Assembly: GCA_903900705.1 (NCBI GenBank) | Contig: CAIUOG010000055.1 | Coordinates: 20,116-84,115 of the forward strand | Source: an uncultured Acidobacteriia bacterium | GTDB lineage: Bacteria; Acidobacteriota; Terriglobia; Bryobacterales; Bryobacteraceae | DNA: 64,000 bases | Direction of reading: 5' to 3' | Shown here: positions 18,163-26,793 of the stretch, piece by piece | Layout: each line of letters starts with the position of its first letter | Numbering within the stretch: position 1 is the first letter of the stretch | The notes under the pieces: generated by a model | The model's input: the letters and a program-made list of their open reading frames with translations, nothing else | What the model was told of the DNA's origin: nothing | Database searches by the model: none | Program-made: the position numbers and the translations under genes

Positions 18163-18474
18163 TTATTTTTTCAGCGTGCGGAGGAAAGCAACCACATCAT
18201 CGGCATTGACCGACTTCACCGGCTTCATTTTGCCTTTGCCTTCCGAAATTACCTTCGCCAGATCTCCGTCTGCCTTGCCTTGTACTTCCGCGGAACCAAG
18301 GTCCGGGATGGTGACGCTCAGCATCTTGGCGATTGCCGGGTTTCCCGCGCCTGTTGCTCCGTGGCAGCCCTTACAGGACTTGTCAAACGCGGCGCCGCCG
18401 GCCTTTGCATCGGCTCCAAAACCAGCCACTGCCAGCGCGAGGGTGGCCACCGCGATCATCATGATTTTTTTCAT
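18163..18474 (-). CDS. Small periplasmic class I cytochrome c
   Basis: ATG 18474 is preferred over the GTG at 18495 because the signal peptide (MKKIMMIAVATLALAVAG) begins there and AGGA lies upstream. The 103-residue protein has one haem motif (CKGCHGATGAGNP) and a methionine in GKGKMKP that suits the sixth ligand, so it is a soluble monohaem electron carrier of c551/c6 type. It stands alone between the HD-GYP gene and a divergent PLP-enzyme gene. Confidence 0.9.
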   Translation of the reverse strand: MKKIMMIAVATLALAVAGFGADAKAGGAAFDKSCKGCHGATGAGNPAIAKMLSVTIPDLGSAEVQGKADGDLAKVISEGKGKMKPVKSVNADDVVAFLRTLKK

Positions 18475-18718
18475 CTCTATTTTTCCTTTCGGCACTTCCG
18501 TTTTCCCGCAGGCACAGTTCGGCTCCCCGCGCGGTACCTTGGCACCTGCACCTCAAGGGCCATCACAAGATGCCGGAATCCCGGACTGCGTCTCCAGTGC
18601 GCGATCCTCCGCAGTCCATTTAGCGCAGCCTGGTGCGCCATTCCGCGCAAGGGAGCCGTATTTCCGTCTCTCCGGACGGAATGATACTATTTCAGATAGA
18701 CATTAGGATATTTCCAGA
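18475..18718. other. Intergenic region, no gene seen
   Basis: This 244-base stretch separates two divergent genes and must hold both promoters. I looked for SAM-type riboswitch signatures because the plus-strand gene is a trans-sulfuration enzyme, and found none that I can support. No convincing -35/-10 pair or terminator was recognised. Confidence 0.4.
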
Positions 18719-19864
18719 ATGAGCCATTTCAAGACCCTCGCCATCCACGCCGGTCAGCAGCCCGACCCCACCTATGGCGCGGTTGTGCCCCCCATTTTCC
18801 AAAGCTCCACCTACGCCTTCCGAGCCCCCGGCGAGGCGCGCACTTTCGACTATTCCCGCAGCGGCAACCCCACCCGTCACGCGCTCGAAACCTGCCTTGC
18901 GGCTCTCGAAGGCGGTACAAATGGGTTCGCTTTTTCGACTGGAATGGCAGCCGAAACCACCGTTCTGATGCTCTTCCAGCCCGGCGACTCCATCCTGGTC
19001 CATAACGACATCTATGGCGGCACCTATCGCCTCTTCAATACCGTCTTCCGTCAGGCAGGGCTGAACCCGGAATTTGTCGACCTGCGCGACCCGGCCGCCC
19101 TCCGGGCCGCCATCACGCCACAAACCAAAGCCATCTGGATCGAGACGCCCACCAACCCGCTCATGAACCTGGTGGATCTGGCCGCCGTCGCACAGGAAGC
19201 GGGAAGCAACGGGCTCATCACCATCTGCGATAACACGTTTCTGTCGCCCTACTTCCAGCGTCCGTTGTCGTTGGGCATTGACGTTGTAGTGCATTCAACA
19301 ACGAAATACATCAACGGCCATTCGGATGTGGTGGGAGGCGCCGCCATCGTCGGGAGGGTTGACCTCGCGCAGCGCATAGGATATCTCCAGAACGCACTCG
19401 GTACCGTGCAGGCGCCCTCCGACTGTGCCCTGGTGCTGCGCGGCATCCGCACCCTCGCCATCCGCATGGAAGAACACAACCGCAACGCGCTGCGCGTGGC
19501 GCACTGGCTGGAAGCGCATCCCAAAGTGGAAGCCGTGCTGCATCCAGGACTGCCTTCACATCCCCAGCACGCTCTCGCGCAACGGCAGATGTCCGGCTAT
19601 GGCGGGACGTTCTCTTTCAAAGTGCGCGGCGGGCGCGAAGAGGTCTTTCGGTTGCTGCGGAGCACCCGGCTGTTCACGCTCGCGGAATCGCTGGGAGGCG
19701 TGGAATCACTGATCGAACACCCCCGGACGATGACGCACGCATCCCTTGCGCCGGAAATCCTCGACCGCATGGGTATCACGGAGAATGTGGTGCGCGTATC
19801 AGTTGGAATTGAAGACGCCGACGACCTGGTCGAAGACCTCACCACCGCCTTTAAAGCGGTCTGA
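18719..19864 (+). CDS. PLP-dependent trans-sulfuration enzyme (cystathionine gamma-synthase/lyase family)
   Basis: The 381-residue protein belongs to the Cys/Met-metabolism PLP family. Visible features are TYGAVVPPIFQSSTYAF at the N-terminus, YSRSGNPTR, the phosphate-binding FSTGMAA, DNTFLSPYFQRPLSLGID, and the PLP lysine Lys196 in VVVHSTTKYINGHSD. Members make or split cystathionine, or work on O-acyl-homoserine or methionine; the sequence alone does not fix the reaction. An AGGAT sits a little more than 8 bases before the ATG. It stands alone, with no met gene beside it. Confidence 0.93.
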   Translation: MSHFKTLAIHAGQQPDPTYGAVVPPIFQSSTYAFRAPGEARTFDYSRSGNPTRHALETCLAALEGGTNGFAFSTGMAAETTVLMLFQPGDSILVHNDIYGGTYRLFNTVFRQAGLNPEFVDLRDPAALRAAITPQTKAIWIETPTNPLMNLVDLAAVAQEAGSNGLITICDNTFLSPYFQRPLSLGIDVVVHSTTKYINGHSDVVGGAAIVGRVDLAQRIGYLQNALGTVQAPSDCALVLRGIRTLAIRMEEHNRNALRVAHWLEAHPKVEAVLHPGLPSHPQHALAQRQMSGYGGTFSFKVRGGREEVFRLLRSTRLFTLAESLGGVESLIEHPRTMTHASLAPEILDRMGITENVVRVSVGIEDADDLVEDLTTAFKAV

Positions 19865-19881
19865 AACGCGCGCCCGAACTT

Positions 19882-20412
19882 TCAGCGTTTCGCCTTGATG
19901 TCCGGACGTGAGTCCGGCACAAAACCGTCGCGATTCGGCATCACCACCTTCGGCAGCGTCTGCGCGTTCATCTCTTCATTGCGCTGCACGATGCCGTTCA
20001 GGAACAGTATGTAGGCCGTCACGGCATACACATCGTTGGGCGGCAGAATATGGGGCGTGTTGAACGGCATGGCGCGGTTGATGTGATCGAAGACCGTCGT
20101 CGCGTAGGGCCAGTAGCTGCCCACCGTCTTCTTTGGCTTAGCCGTCGCGAGGCTTCCGATGCCGCCCACCAGCGCGGGATAGGCGCCGGGCCGCCCCTGT
20201 CCGCCCTCGTTGTGACAAACCACGCACCGGCTTTTGAAGACCACCTCGCCCTGAACAGCAGTTCCCTTCCCCGCCGGAAGGCCCGTTCCATCCGGCAAGA
20301 TGGTGATGTCCATGGCGCGAACCTCTTCGGGCGTTGCCGGACGCCCCAGGCCATGCGGCTGCGCATTCAGCAGAGTGGCCAACGCGAGGCAGCTAAGCAG
20401 GAATCGAGACAT
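19882..20412 (-). CDS. soxD: SoxD-like cytochrome c subunit of a sulfite/sulfur dehydrogenase
   Basis: The 176-residue secreted protein (signal MSRFLLSCLALATLLNAQ) has one haem motif (RCVVCHNEGGQG) and a C-terminal Met-containing segment (NRAMPFNTPHILP) suited to the axial ligand, followed by VYAVTAYILFLN, a helix typical of SoxD/SorB-type cytochromes. It overlaps the end of the molybdoenzyme gene by 20 bases, which fits a two-subunit enzyme: the molybdenum subunit oxidises the sulfur compound and this one takes the electrons. The symbol is by family resemblance; no soxXYZAB genes are in the window. Confidence 0.8.
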   Translation of the reverse strand: MSRFLLSCLALATLLNAQPHGLGRPATPEEVRAMDITILPDGTGLPAGKGTAVQGEVVFKSRCVVCHNEGGQGRPGAYPALVGGIGSLATAKPKKTVGSYWPYATTVFDHINRAMPFNTPHILPPNDVYAVTAYILFLNGIVQRNEEMNAQTLPKVVMPNRDGFVPDSRPDIKAKR

Positions 20413-21610
20413 GCGTCACCTCCCCGTTTGCGTGTACTTTCCATGGCTTGATGGCATTGTAGTGGTACCCGCTGTTCAGCCCGCGAACAGCCACCAGTTC
20501 CTCGCGCGTGGGTTGCAGATAGCCCGTCTCATCGGTGCAGCGGCACTGGATCACGGTTTCCTGCCCATCCCATATCCATGGCAGCCGAAAGGCCGTCAGC
20601 GCCTGCGAAAGCACCGGCTCCCGCAGCGTGGCGACCGCCCAGGTCTGCCCACCGTTCAGCGAAACCTCCACCTTTTCGATCTTCCCGCGCCCTGACCAGG
20701 CGAGACCCACAATCTCATGAAAGCCCGGCTTCAGCTTCTGGCCGCCCGAAGGCCGCGTGATGACGGAACGCGCCTCCATCACGAAGGTGAACATCTCAGC
20801 CTTGCCGTCCCGGCGCAGTTCGGTGTAATAGGCCGTCTCTTTGCTGGACATGGCGGGCTGATCAAGAACGTTCAGCCGTCGCAGCCACTTCACGTTCATG
20901 TTGCCTTCGAACCCCGGCAGAATTAGCCGCAGCGGATAGCCCTGCTCCGGCCGCAGAGCCTCGCCGTTCTGCCCATAGACGAGCAGCGCGTCCGACATCA
21001 CTTTTTCCATCGGAATACTGCGCGCCAGCCGGCAGTTGTCCGCGCCTTCCGCGATCACCCACTTCGCCTCGGGTTTCACGCCCGATTCCTGAAGCAGAAC
21101 GCGCAGCGGCACACCGGTCCATTCCGCGCCGCTCACCAGGCCGTGGCTCTGCTGCACGTCGGGTGTCGGCACGCCGCGCTGGTCGCCGATGTTGTTCCCG
21201 CCGCATTCGAGAAAACAAATGCGGGAGACCGCCGGGAAGCGCCGGATATCGTCGATCGTGAAGACCAGCGGCGTCTCCACAAGGCCATGCACGAGGAGCG
21301 TGTGCGTGGCCGGATCGAGCGCGGGCACTCCCGCATGGTGCCGCTCGAAATGCAGGGACGAAGGCGTGATCCATCCCGGAAACAGGTCGCCCAAAGGCGT
21401 GCGGCTGGACCCGGTGCCGGAGCTGGCCGATAAATCCCGAATGGCGCGCAGGGGCTTTTCCAGTGGAGACCGCTCTCCGTACGGGCGCATGTTGGCCGCC
21501 GGAGAGGCCTCCGGCGCAGCCGCCGCCGGTGCGCCTCCCGGTTTCCCGCAGGAAGTCAGCGCCGCCGCCCCGGCGCTGGCCGCCAGAAACTGCCGCCTGC
21601 TTTTCGCCAT
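20393..21610 (-). CDS. soxC: SoxC/sulfite oxidase-type molybdopterin protein
   Basis: The 405-residue protein begins with a twin-arginine signal (SRRQFLAASAGAAALTSC), and the final LTSC could also be a lipobox. The sulfite oxidase fold is visible: the molybdenum-ligand Cys136 in RICFLECGGNN, SGAEWTGVPLR, EGADNCRL, GYPLRLILPGFEGNMNVKWL, and a C-terminal dimerisation domain (KIEKVEVSLNGGQTW). With the next gene it forms a SoxCD-like pair that would oxidise sulfite or bound sulfane sulfur in the periplasm. Whether sulfite itself is the substrate is not decided by sequence. Confidence 0.9.
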   Translation of the reverse strand: MAKSRRQFLAASAGAAALTSCGKPGGAPAAAAPEASPAANMRPYGERSPLEKPLRAIRDLSASSGTGSSRTPLGDLFPGWITPSSLHFERHHAGVPALDPATHTLLVHGLVETPLVFTIDDIRRFPAVSRICFLECGGNNIGDQRGVPTPDVQQSHGLVSGAEWTGVPLRVLLQESGVKPEAKWVIAEGADNCRLARSIPMEKVMSDALLVYGQNGEALRPEQGYPLRLILPGFEGNMNVKWLRRLNVLDQPAMSSKETAYYTELRRDGKAEMFTFVMEARSVITRPSGGQKLKPGFHEIVGLAWSGRGKIEKVEVSLNGGQTWAVATLREPVLSQALTAFRLPWIWDGQETVIQCRCTDETGYLQPTREELVAVRGLNSGYHYNAIKPWKVHANGEVTHVSIPA

Positions 21611-21612
21611 GT

Positions 21613-23838
21613 TTACTTCGCGGCCCCCAGCACTTTGGTGGCGGCGTCAATCTGCCCCGCGAATGCCTTCAGTACAGCGGCGGCAATCGGAATCTGCTGC
21701 TCGGCTTCCGACCAGCGGCGCTCCTCAATCGCTTCCCGCACACCGGGAATCGTCTTCACCCCATAACCGGTGTAGAAGCCCGGCGCATAGATCTGATGCC
21801 GGAACCAGGGCCGCCGCGGCAGACCCTCCTCGCGCAAAAGCACGCGCTCCGTATTCATCAGAATCTGATCCAGAGCCTTGCGTGATTCGAGCGGCAACGG
21901 CCCGCGCAGCGCTTTTTCCTTCTCATTGAAGGCCGTCGAACTCCGCTCCAGTTCCGCGATCGCATTCTGCAGGGGCGCGAAGCTCAGAAAGGGCACAGGA
22001 TCTTTGGGGGCGGGCGCGACATACCGGTCATGCGGATCACTCACCAGTTCGCGCACGTGATCGGCCAGGAGCTGGTTCGATTCCGCAGTGTCGGCGCGCA
22101 TCTTATCGGCCAGCTTCGTCAGTTCGTCCACATAGCCTTTTACGGCGCGCACAAAGCCATCGAAGCGCACCGGCAGGGTATCAGCCTCCGCCAGCCGCAT
22201 GGTCGCGCGCCCGCCCAGCTGTGCCAGCGCCACCGCGTACTGGAAGTCCGGATCGTCGAACTTCACGAAGTGATCGTAGGAATCGTAGATGGAGTGATAG
22301 ACACCGCCGCTTGCATCCTCTCCGCCAAATCCAATCGATAGAGTGGCAATCCCCAGGTGCTGCAGAAACGGCGTAAAGTCTGAACCTGACCCGAGCGCGC
22401 CCAGAGCCAGATCGCCCTTCTCTTTGCGCCCCATGACGGTACCGATCGCCCGCCGTCTCGCCTGCGCCGAGACGTTCTTTTCCGGATCATTCACATCGCC
22501 CGCCGCCTCATTGATGAAATGCTCCAGCGTGTGTGACCCTGCCAGTTCCACAAATCCGCGGCCATTGTCGTCGGAATTGACGTAAGCCACCGCATGCTTC
22601 CGCAGTTCCGCCGCATGTGTTTCCGCCCATTCCGTGGACCCCAGCAGCATAGGCTCCTCGCCATCCCACACGGTGTAGATGATGGACCGTTTCGGCTTCC
22701 AGCCCGCCTTCGCGAGTTCGCCCACGGCGCGGGCCTCTTCCATCATCGGCACCAGTCCGCTCAAAGGGTCAGAAGCGCCAAACACCCAGCCATCATGATG
22801 GTTGCCGCGAATCACCCATTCGTCGCCCAGTTCTCCACCCGGCAGGCGCGCAATTACGTCATAAGCGGGCGTCAGTTTCCAGTCGAATTCCAGTTGCAGA
22901 TGGACGGTCGCGGGCCCCGGCCCGAGGTGATAGGTGAGCGGCAGGGCTCCGCGGAAACCGCGCGGCGCAACGGGCCCGCCGAGCGCTTTCAGCAGGGGCA
23001 TCGCGTCTTCGTACGAAATCGGCAGCACCGGAATCTTCGTGATGCTTTCGGCCTTTTCCTTCGTCAGGCGGGGCGCATCTTTCGTCGCGCCAATACCGGG
23101 CGTGAGCGGATCGCCGGGATACAGTGGCATGTCAAGCACGCTGCCCCGCTGCGCGCCCGAGGCAGAACGGAAGCCGCCCTTCGGATAAGCATCGCCCACA
23201 AAGTAACCGTCCTCATGCGGGTCGGAGTAGATGAGGCAGCCAATTGCGCCGTGCTCCGCCGCCACTTTGGGCTTGATGCCGCGCCAGGAATTGCCGTAAC
23301 GCGCGATCACGATTTTGCCTTTCACATCGATTCCGCGCTCCGCCAGCGCATCATAGTCGCCAGGCAAGCCGTAGTTGACGTAAACGAGCTGACCGGTGAC
23401 ATTGCCGTCGACTGAGTAAGCGTTATAGACGGGCAGCTGATCCTGCCGCACACCCGAGGTGGAATCTTCTTCGAGAACAGGTTCTTCCAGCTTCGCGACA
23501 AACTTATCGGGCGAAGTCATTTCCAGCTTCCGCAGCTTTGGCGTCGGGAACAGAGGATAGAAGGTTTCTATCTCCACCTGGTAGCCCCAGGACTGGAACC
23601 GGGCCGCCACGAACTCGGCCACCTCTTTGCCCGCCGGCGACCCCAGGTGATGCGGCTTCGCGGACAGCCTCTTGAGCCATTGCTGCAGGTTGCCCCGCTG
23701 CAGCGAGGCATCGAAGGTTTTCTCGCGCGCCAACTGCGCCGCTGCGCCGGAATCAGAGAACCCGGCAAGAGCGCGCGGAGCGGGCGACTGCGCGGACAGT
23801 GCCGCAACCAAAAGGACGATTACGCCAAATCGAAGCAT
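21613..23838 (-). CDS. Secreted M28 metallopeptidase, glutamate carboxypeptidase II-like
   Basis: The longest frame starts at 23964, but ATG 23838 is chosen because a signal peptide (MLRFGVIVLLVAALSAQ) begins there. The 741-residue protein has the glutamate carboxypeptidase II/transferrin-receptor layout: an N-terminal part, a PA domain (VNYGLPGDYDALAERGIDVKG), an M28 peptidase domain and a C-terminal dimerisation helical domain. Zinc ligands are visible in GNHHDGWVFGASDPLSG, VWDGEEPMLLGS, VNSDDNGRG and YHSIYDSYDHF. It would trim amino acids from peptides outside the cytoplasm. It is divergent from the M20 peptidase gene with only 49 bases between starts. Confidence 0.92.
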   Translation of the reverse strand: MLRFGVIVLLVAALSAQSPAPRALAGFSDSGAAAQLAREKTFDASLQRGNLQQWLKRLSAKPHHLGSPAGKEVAEFVAARFQSWGYQVEIETFYPLFPTPKLRKLEMTSPDKFVAKLEEPVLEEDSTSGVRQDQLPVYNAYSVDGNVTGQLVYVNYGLPGDYDALAERGIDVKGKIVIARYGNSWRGIKPKVAAEHGAIGCLIYSDPHEDGYFVGDAYPKGGFRSASGAQRGSVLDMPLYPGDPLTPGIGATKDAPRLTKEKAESITKIPVLPISYEDAMPLLKALGGPVAPRGFRGALPLTYHLGPGPATVHLQLEFDWKLTPAYDVIARLPGGELGDEWVIRGNHHDGWVFGASDPLSGLVPMMEEARAVGELAKAGWKPKRSIIYTVWDGEEPMLLGSTEWAETHAAELRKHAVAYVNSDDNGRGFVELAGSHTLEHFINEAAGDVNDPEKNVSAQARRRAIGTVMGRKEKGDLALGALGSGSDFTPFLQHLGIATLSIGFGGEDASGGVYHSIYDSYDHFVKFDDPDFQYAVALAQLGGRATMRLAEADTLPVRFDGFVRAVKGYVDELTKLADKMRADTAESNQLLADHVRELVSDPHDRYVAPAPKDPVPFLSFAPLQNAIAELERSSTAFNEKEKALRGPLPLESRKALDQILMNTERVLLREEGLPRRPWFRHQIYAPGFYTGYGVKTIPGVREAIEERRWSEAEQQIPIAAAVLKAFAGQIDAATKVLGAAK

Positions 23839-23887
23839 GATCGATGATAACGAAAACGGTCCGCATCCCGCGCTAAACTGGGCCGAT

Positions 23888-25282
23888 ATGTCCCGCGCCA
23901 TCGCTCTCTTTCTGTTCGCCACAGTAGCCGCCACAGCCCAGACACCGGACTGGAACAAAGTCAACCCGGAAGCGCTGCAGCACTTTCAGTCGCTCATCCG
24001 CATTGACACGACAGACCCGCCGGGCAACGAAACGCGCGTCGTGGAATACCTGAAAAGAGTGCTCGACGCCGAGGGCATCCCGAACATGGTGGTTGCAAAA
24101 GACCCCGCCCGCGCCAATCTCATCGCCAGACTCAAAGGCAATGGAAGCAAGCGTCCGCTGCTCATCATGGCCCACAGCGATACGGTCAAAGTGGATCTGG
24201 CCAAGTGGACGTTCCCGCCCTTCAGCGCCACTCTCAACGGCGGATATGTGTATGGCCGCGGCGCGCTCGATGACAAGAGCAATCTCTTCGCCGCGCTGAC
24301 CGTGATGCTGCTGCTGAAGCGGAACCATGTCCCCCTGGATCGTGACGTGATCTTCGTCTGCGAAGCCGGTGAGGAAGCCGCCACCGGGCCTGGCATTCAG
24401 TATCTGGTGGAAGAGCACTGGAAAGATATGGATGCCGAAATCGCGCTCGCCGAAGGTGGCGGGGTACGGCGGGCGAAGGGGAAGATCGCTTACTCGCTGG
24501 TGCAGACCACCGAAAAACAGCCGCGGTCCATGACGCTGGTGGCTCACGGTCCTTCCGGACACGGTTCCCGTCCGCTGCGCACCAATGCCGTGCTGCATCT
24601 CTCCCGCGCAGTGGAGAAGGTTGCGATGTGGGATCCGCCGATGCGCTTCAACGACACGACCCGCTACTATTTCGAGAAGCTCGCCACCCTGAGCGACCCC
24701 GAAGATGCCGCGCGCTACAAGGGCCTCTTCGACCCACAGAAATCGGCTGCGATCCGCGAATACCTGGCCGAGAATGACCCGGGCGCTTACTCGATGCTGC
24801 ACACCTCCATCTCCCCGAACATCTTTCAGGGGGGCTATCAGGTAAACGTGATTCCGTCCGAGGCCAAAGCCACGCTCGACGTCCGCGCGCTGCCCGATGA
24901 GGACATGCCAGCCTTCATCGAACTGATGAAGAAGGAAATCAATGATCCGAATGTGGAAGTGATCCCGAACACAACCAACCAGCGCCCCGGCGCCGCGCCG
25001 TCCCGCATCGACAGCCCCGCGTTCAAGTCTCTCGAAGCAGCTTACGCGAAGGTCTATAATTCGGTCACCTTACCGGTGATGGCCACCGGTGCGACCGACA
25101 TGGCCTTCCTGCGCGCCAAAGGCGTGCAGTGCTACGGCATCGGGGCCATGGCCGATATCGAAGACGCACCCAAGGGTTTCGGCGCGCACAGCGATCAGGA
25201 ACGCATCCTCGAAGAGGCTGTCTACAAGCACCTGCGGTTCTATTGGGAAGCGGTCACGTCTATCGCGGGTTCGAAGAAGTAG
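23888..25282 (+). CDS. Secreted M20 family metallopeptidase
   Basis: ATG 23888 is chosen because a signal peptide (MSRAIALFLFATVAATAQ) follows directly; the open frame further upstream lies inside the opposite gene. The 464-residue protein has the M20 zinc site: MAHSDTVKVD, GALDDKSNLF, CEAGEEAATG, and a C-terminal GATDMAFLRAKG...GFGAHSDQERI segment. The lid domain is present (VAHGPSGHGSRPL). M20 enzymes cut dipeptides or remove acyl or amino groups from small substrates. Together with the divergent M28 gene it suggests extracellular peptide use. Confidence 0.93.
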   Translation: MSRAIALFLFATVAATAQTPDWNKVNPEALQHFQSLIRIDTTDPPGNETRVVEYLKRVLDAEGIPNMVVAKDPARANLIARLKGNGSKRPLLIMAHSDTVKVDLAKWTFPPFSATLNGGYVYGRGALDDKSNLFAALTVMLLLKRNHVPLDRDVIFVCEAGEEAATGPGIQYLVEEHWKDMDAEIALAEGGGVRRAKGKIAYSLVQTTEKQPRSMTLVAHGPSGHGSRPLRTNAVLHLSRAVEKVAMWDPPMRFNDTTRYYFEKLATLSDPEDAARYKGLFDPQKSAAIREYLAENDPGAYSMLHTSISPNIFQGGYQVNVIPSEAKATLDVRALPDEDMPAFIELMKKEINDPNVEVIPNTTNQRPGAAPSRIDSPAFKSLEAAYAKVYNSVTLPVMATGATDMAFLRAKGVQCYGIGAMADIEDAPKGFGAHSDQERILEEAVYKHLRFYWEAVTSIAGSKK

Positions 25283-25314
25283 ACCAGCAATGCGGCGGCA
25301 GCTGCTTTGTCCCG

Positions 25315-26793
25315 TCAGACCGGATAGTTCGGCGAATGCAGTTGCGATTTCACTCTTAGCTGCAGCTTTCCATCCTTCACCCAGGCGGGGCCGCGGGACT
25401 CCAGTTCCTTCACCATCCGTCCGCGCCACAGAGCCAGTTCCGCAGTCCATGTCGATTCGGCGGAGAGGTCCCGCAACTCACTGGGATCCGCCGCCAGATC
25501 GAACAACTGTTCCTGGCCCGTCATGGCATGGAAGATGTACTTTTTCTTGCCGTCGGTGAGCGCGTTCCAGTGGTTCTCAGCGGCATAGCAAACGTCGTGC
25601 TCCAGGTCGATCCACTCCCGCCACGGGGCCTTCGGATCGCTCGCGATGCGCAGCAGACTCTTTCCATCCACCGCCGCCGGAATCGCCACGCCCGCCGCCT
25701 CAAGCAGCGTCGGCAGCACGTCCCGAATCTCCACCGGGTGCTCCGCCACCTGGCCGCCGCGAATTTTTGCCGGCCAGTGTATGATCATCGGAATCCGGGC
25801 TGATCCCTCATACGCGTAACTCTTCCGCCAGAGATTATGGTCGCCCAGCATGTCGCCGTGATCCGCCAAAAACACCACCAGCGTATTCTCCAGCCAGCCC
25901 CGCTTGTTCAGAGCGTCCAGAATCCTGCCGAACTGCTCATCCACAAAACTGACTGATCCCGCGTAACCCTGCCGCGAAAGCCTTACCTGGTCTTTGCCGA
26001 GATCTCCATGCCAGGGCGCGGGTCCGGCGTCGGACCGCGGCGCATAACCAGCCGCCCAGGCGCCCACATTCGCCTGTGGCAAGGCTGCTTTCTCATAACG
26101 GTCCCACCATCGCCTGGGCGGATCATAGGGGCTATGTGGCCGCTCAAAGGAAACCTTCAGAAAGAAAGGCTCGGGCTTCTGGTATTCCTCCAGAAAACGT
26201 ACGGCAGTGTCGCCAATCCACGCCGTGGGATGCAGCCGTTCCGGTAGTGCGTAGGGCTTCGCATCGTACCCGTTCCAGTCAATGCCTGTCGCATCCGGAT
26301 TCAGCGTGGGCGCTTCTGAATAAAACCACGAGCGGTAATCGCTCCGGAAGTCCGGCGACTCTTCCCGGCCCGATTCATCGAGCAGCAACTGCTGAAACCC
26401 GTGCGCGGCGCGCTGCGAATGGTAATGCATTTTGCCGATGCCGCACGTGTAATACCCGGCATCGCGCAGCAACCGCGGCAATTCGACCGGCAGCGTTGGA
26501 GCTACCGCTCCGTAGCCCAGCAGACCGTGCTTCCAGGGGGACATGCCAGTGAGCAGGGCCGACCGCGCGGGCGTGCAGGTCGGGGTGGACGAATACGCGT
26601 GCCGGAAGCGAATACCGCCCGCCGCCAAGCGGTCCATATGCGGCGTAATCAGCGCCGCGTTGCCGGCGGCGTGAGTCCAGTCGCCCCGATGCTGATCCGA
26701 CATCAGAATCAGCAGATGGGGCCGCGTCCCGGCGGCGGACGCCCCGGCGCATGCCGCCGCCAGGCCTGCCTTCAGAAAGCCTCTTCGCTCCAT
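25315..26793 (-). CDS. Tat-exported type I sulfatase
   Basis: ATG 26793 is chosen because it overlaps the stop of the upstream sulfatase by one base (TAATG) and starts a twin-arginine signal (MERRGFLKAGLAAACAG). The 492-residue protein has the sulfatase signature STPTCTPARSALLTG with Cys73 as the residue converted to formylglycine, metal residues in LILMSDQHRGD, and the conserved FLADHGDMLGDHNLW. It needs a sulfatase-maturing enzyme, not seen here. It would remove sulfate from carbohydrates or similar esters in the periplasm. Confidence 0.93.
   Translation of the reverse strand: MERRGFLKAGLAAACAGASAAGTRPHLLILMSDQHRGDWTHAAGNAALITPHMDRLAAGGIRFRHAYSSTPTCTPARSALLTGMSPWKHGLLGYGAVAPTLPVELPRLLRDAGYYTCGIGKMHYHSQRAAHGFQQLLLDESGREESPDFRSDYRSWFYSEAPTLNPDATGIDWNGYDAKPYALPERLHPTAWIGDTAVRFLEEYQKPEPFFLKVSFERPHSPYDPPRRWWDRYEKAALPQANVGAWAAGYAPRSDAGPAPWHGDLGKDQVRLSRQGYAGSVSFVDEQFGRILDALNKRGWLENTLVVFLADHGDMLGDHNLWRKSYAYEGSARIPMIIHWPAKIRGGQVAEHPVEIRDVLPTLLEAAGVAIPAAVDGKSLLRIASDPKAPWREWIDLEHDVCYAAENHWNALTDGKKKYIFHAMTGQEQLFDLAADPSELRDLSAESTWTAELALWRGRMVKELESRGPAWVKDGKLQLRVKSQLHSPNYPV

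Noticed and set aside
18475..18718. Possible SAM riboswitch before the trans-sulfuration gene
   Set aside because: None of the conserved SAM-I or SAM-II core sequences could be found.
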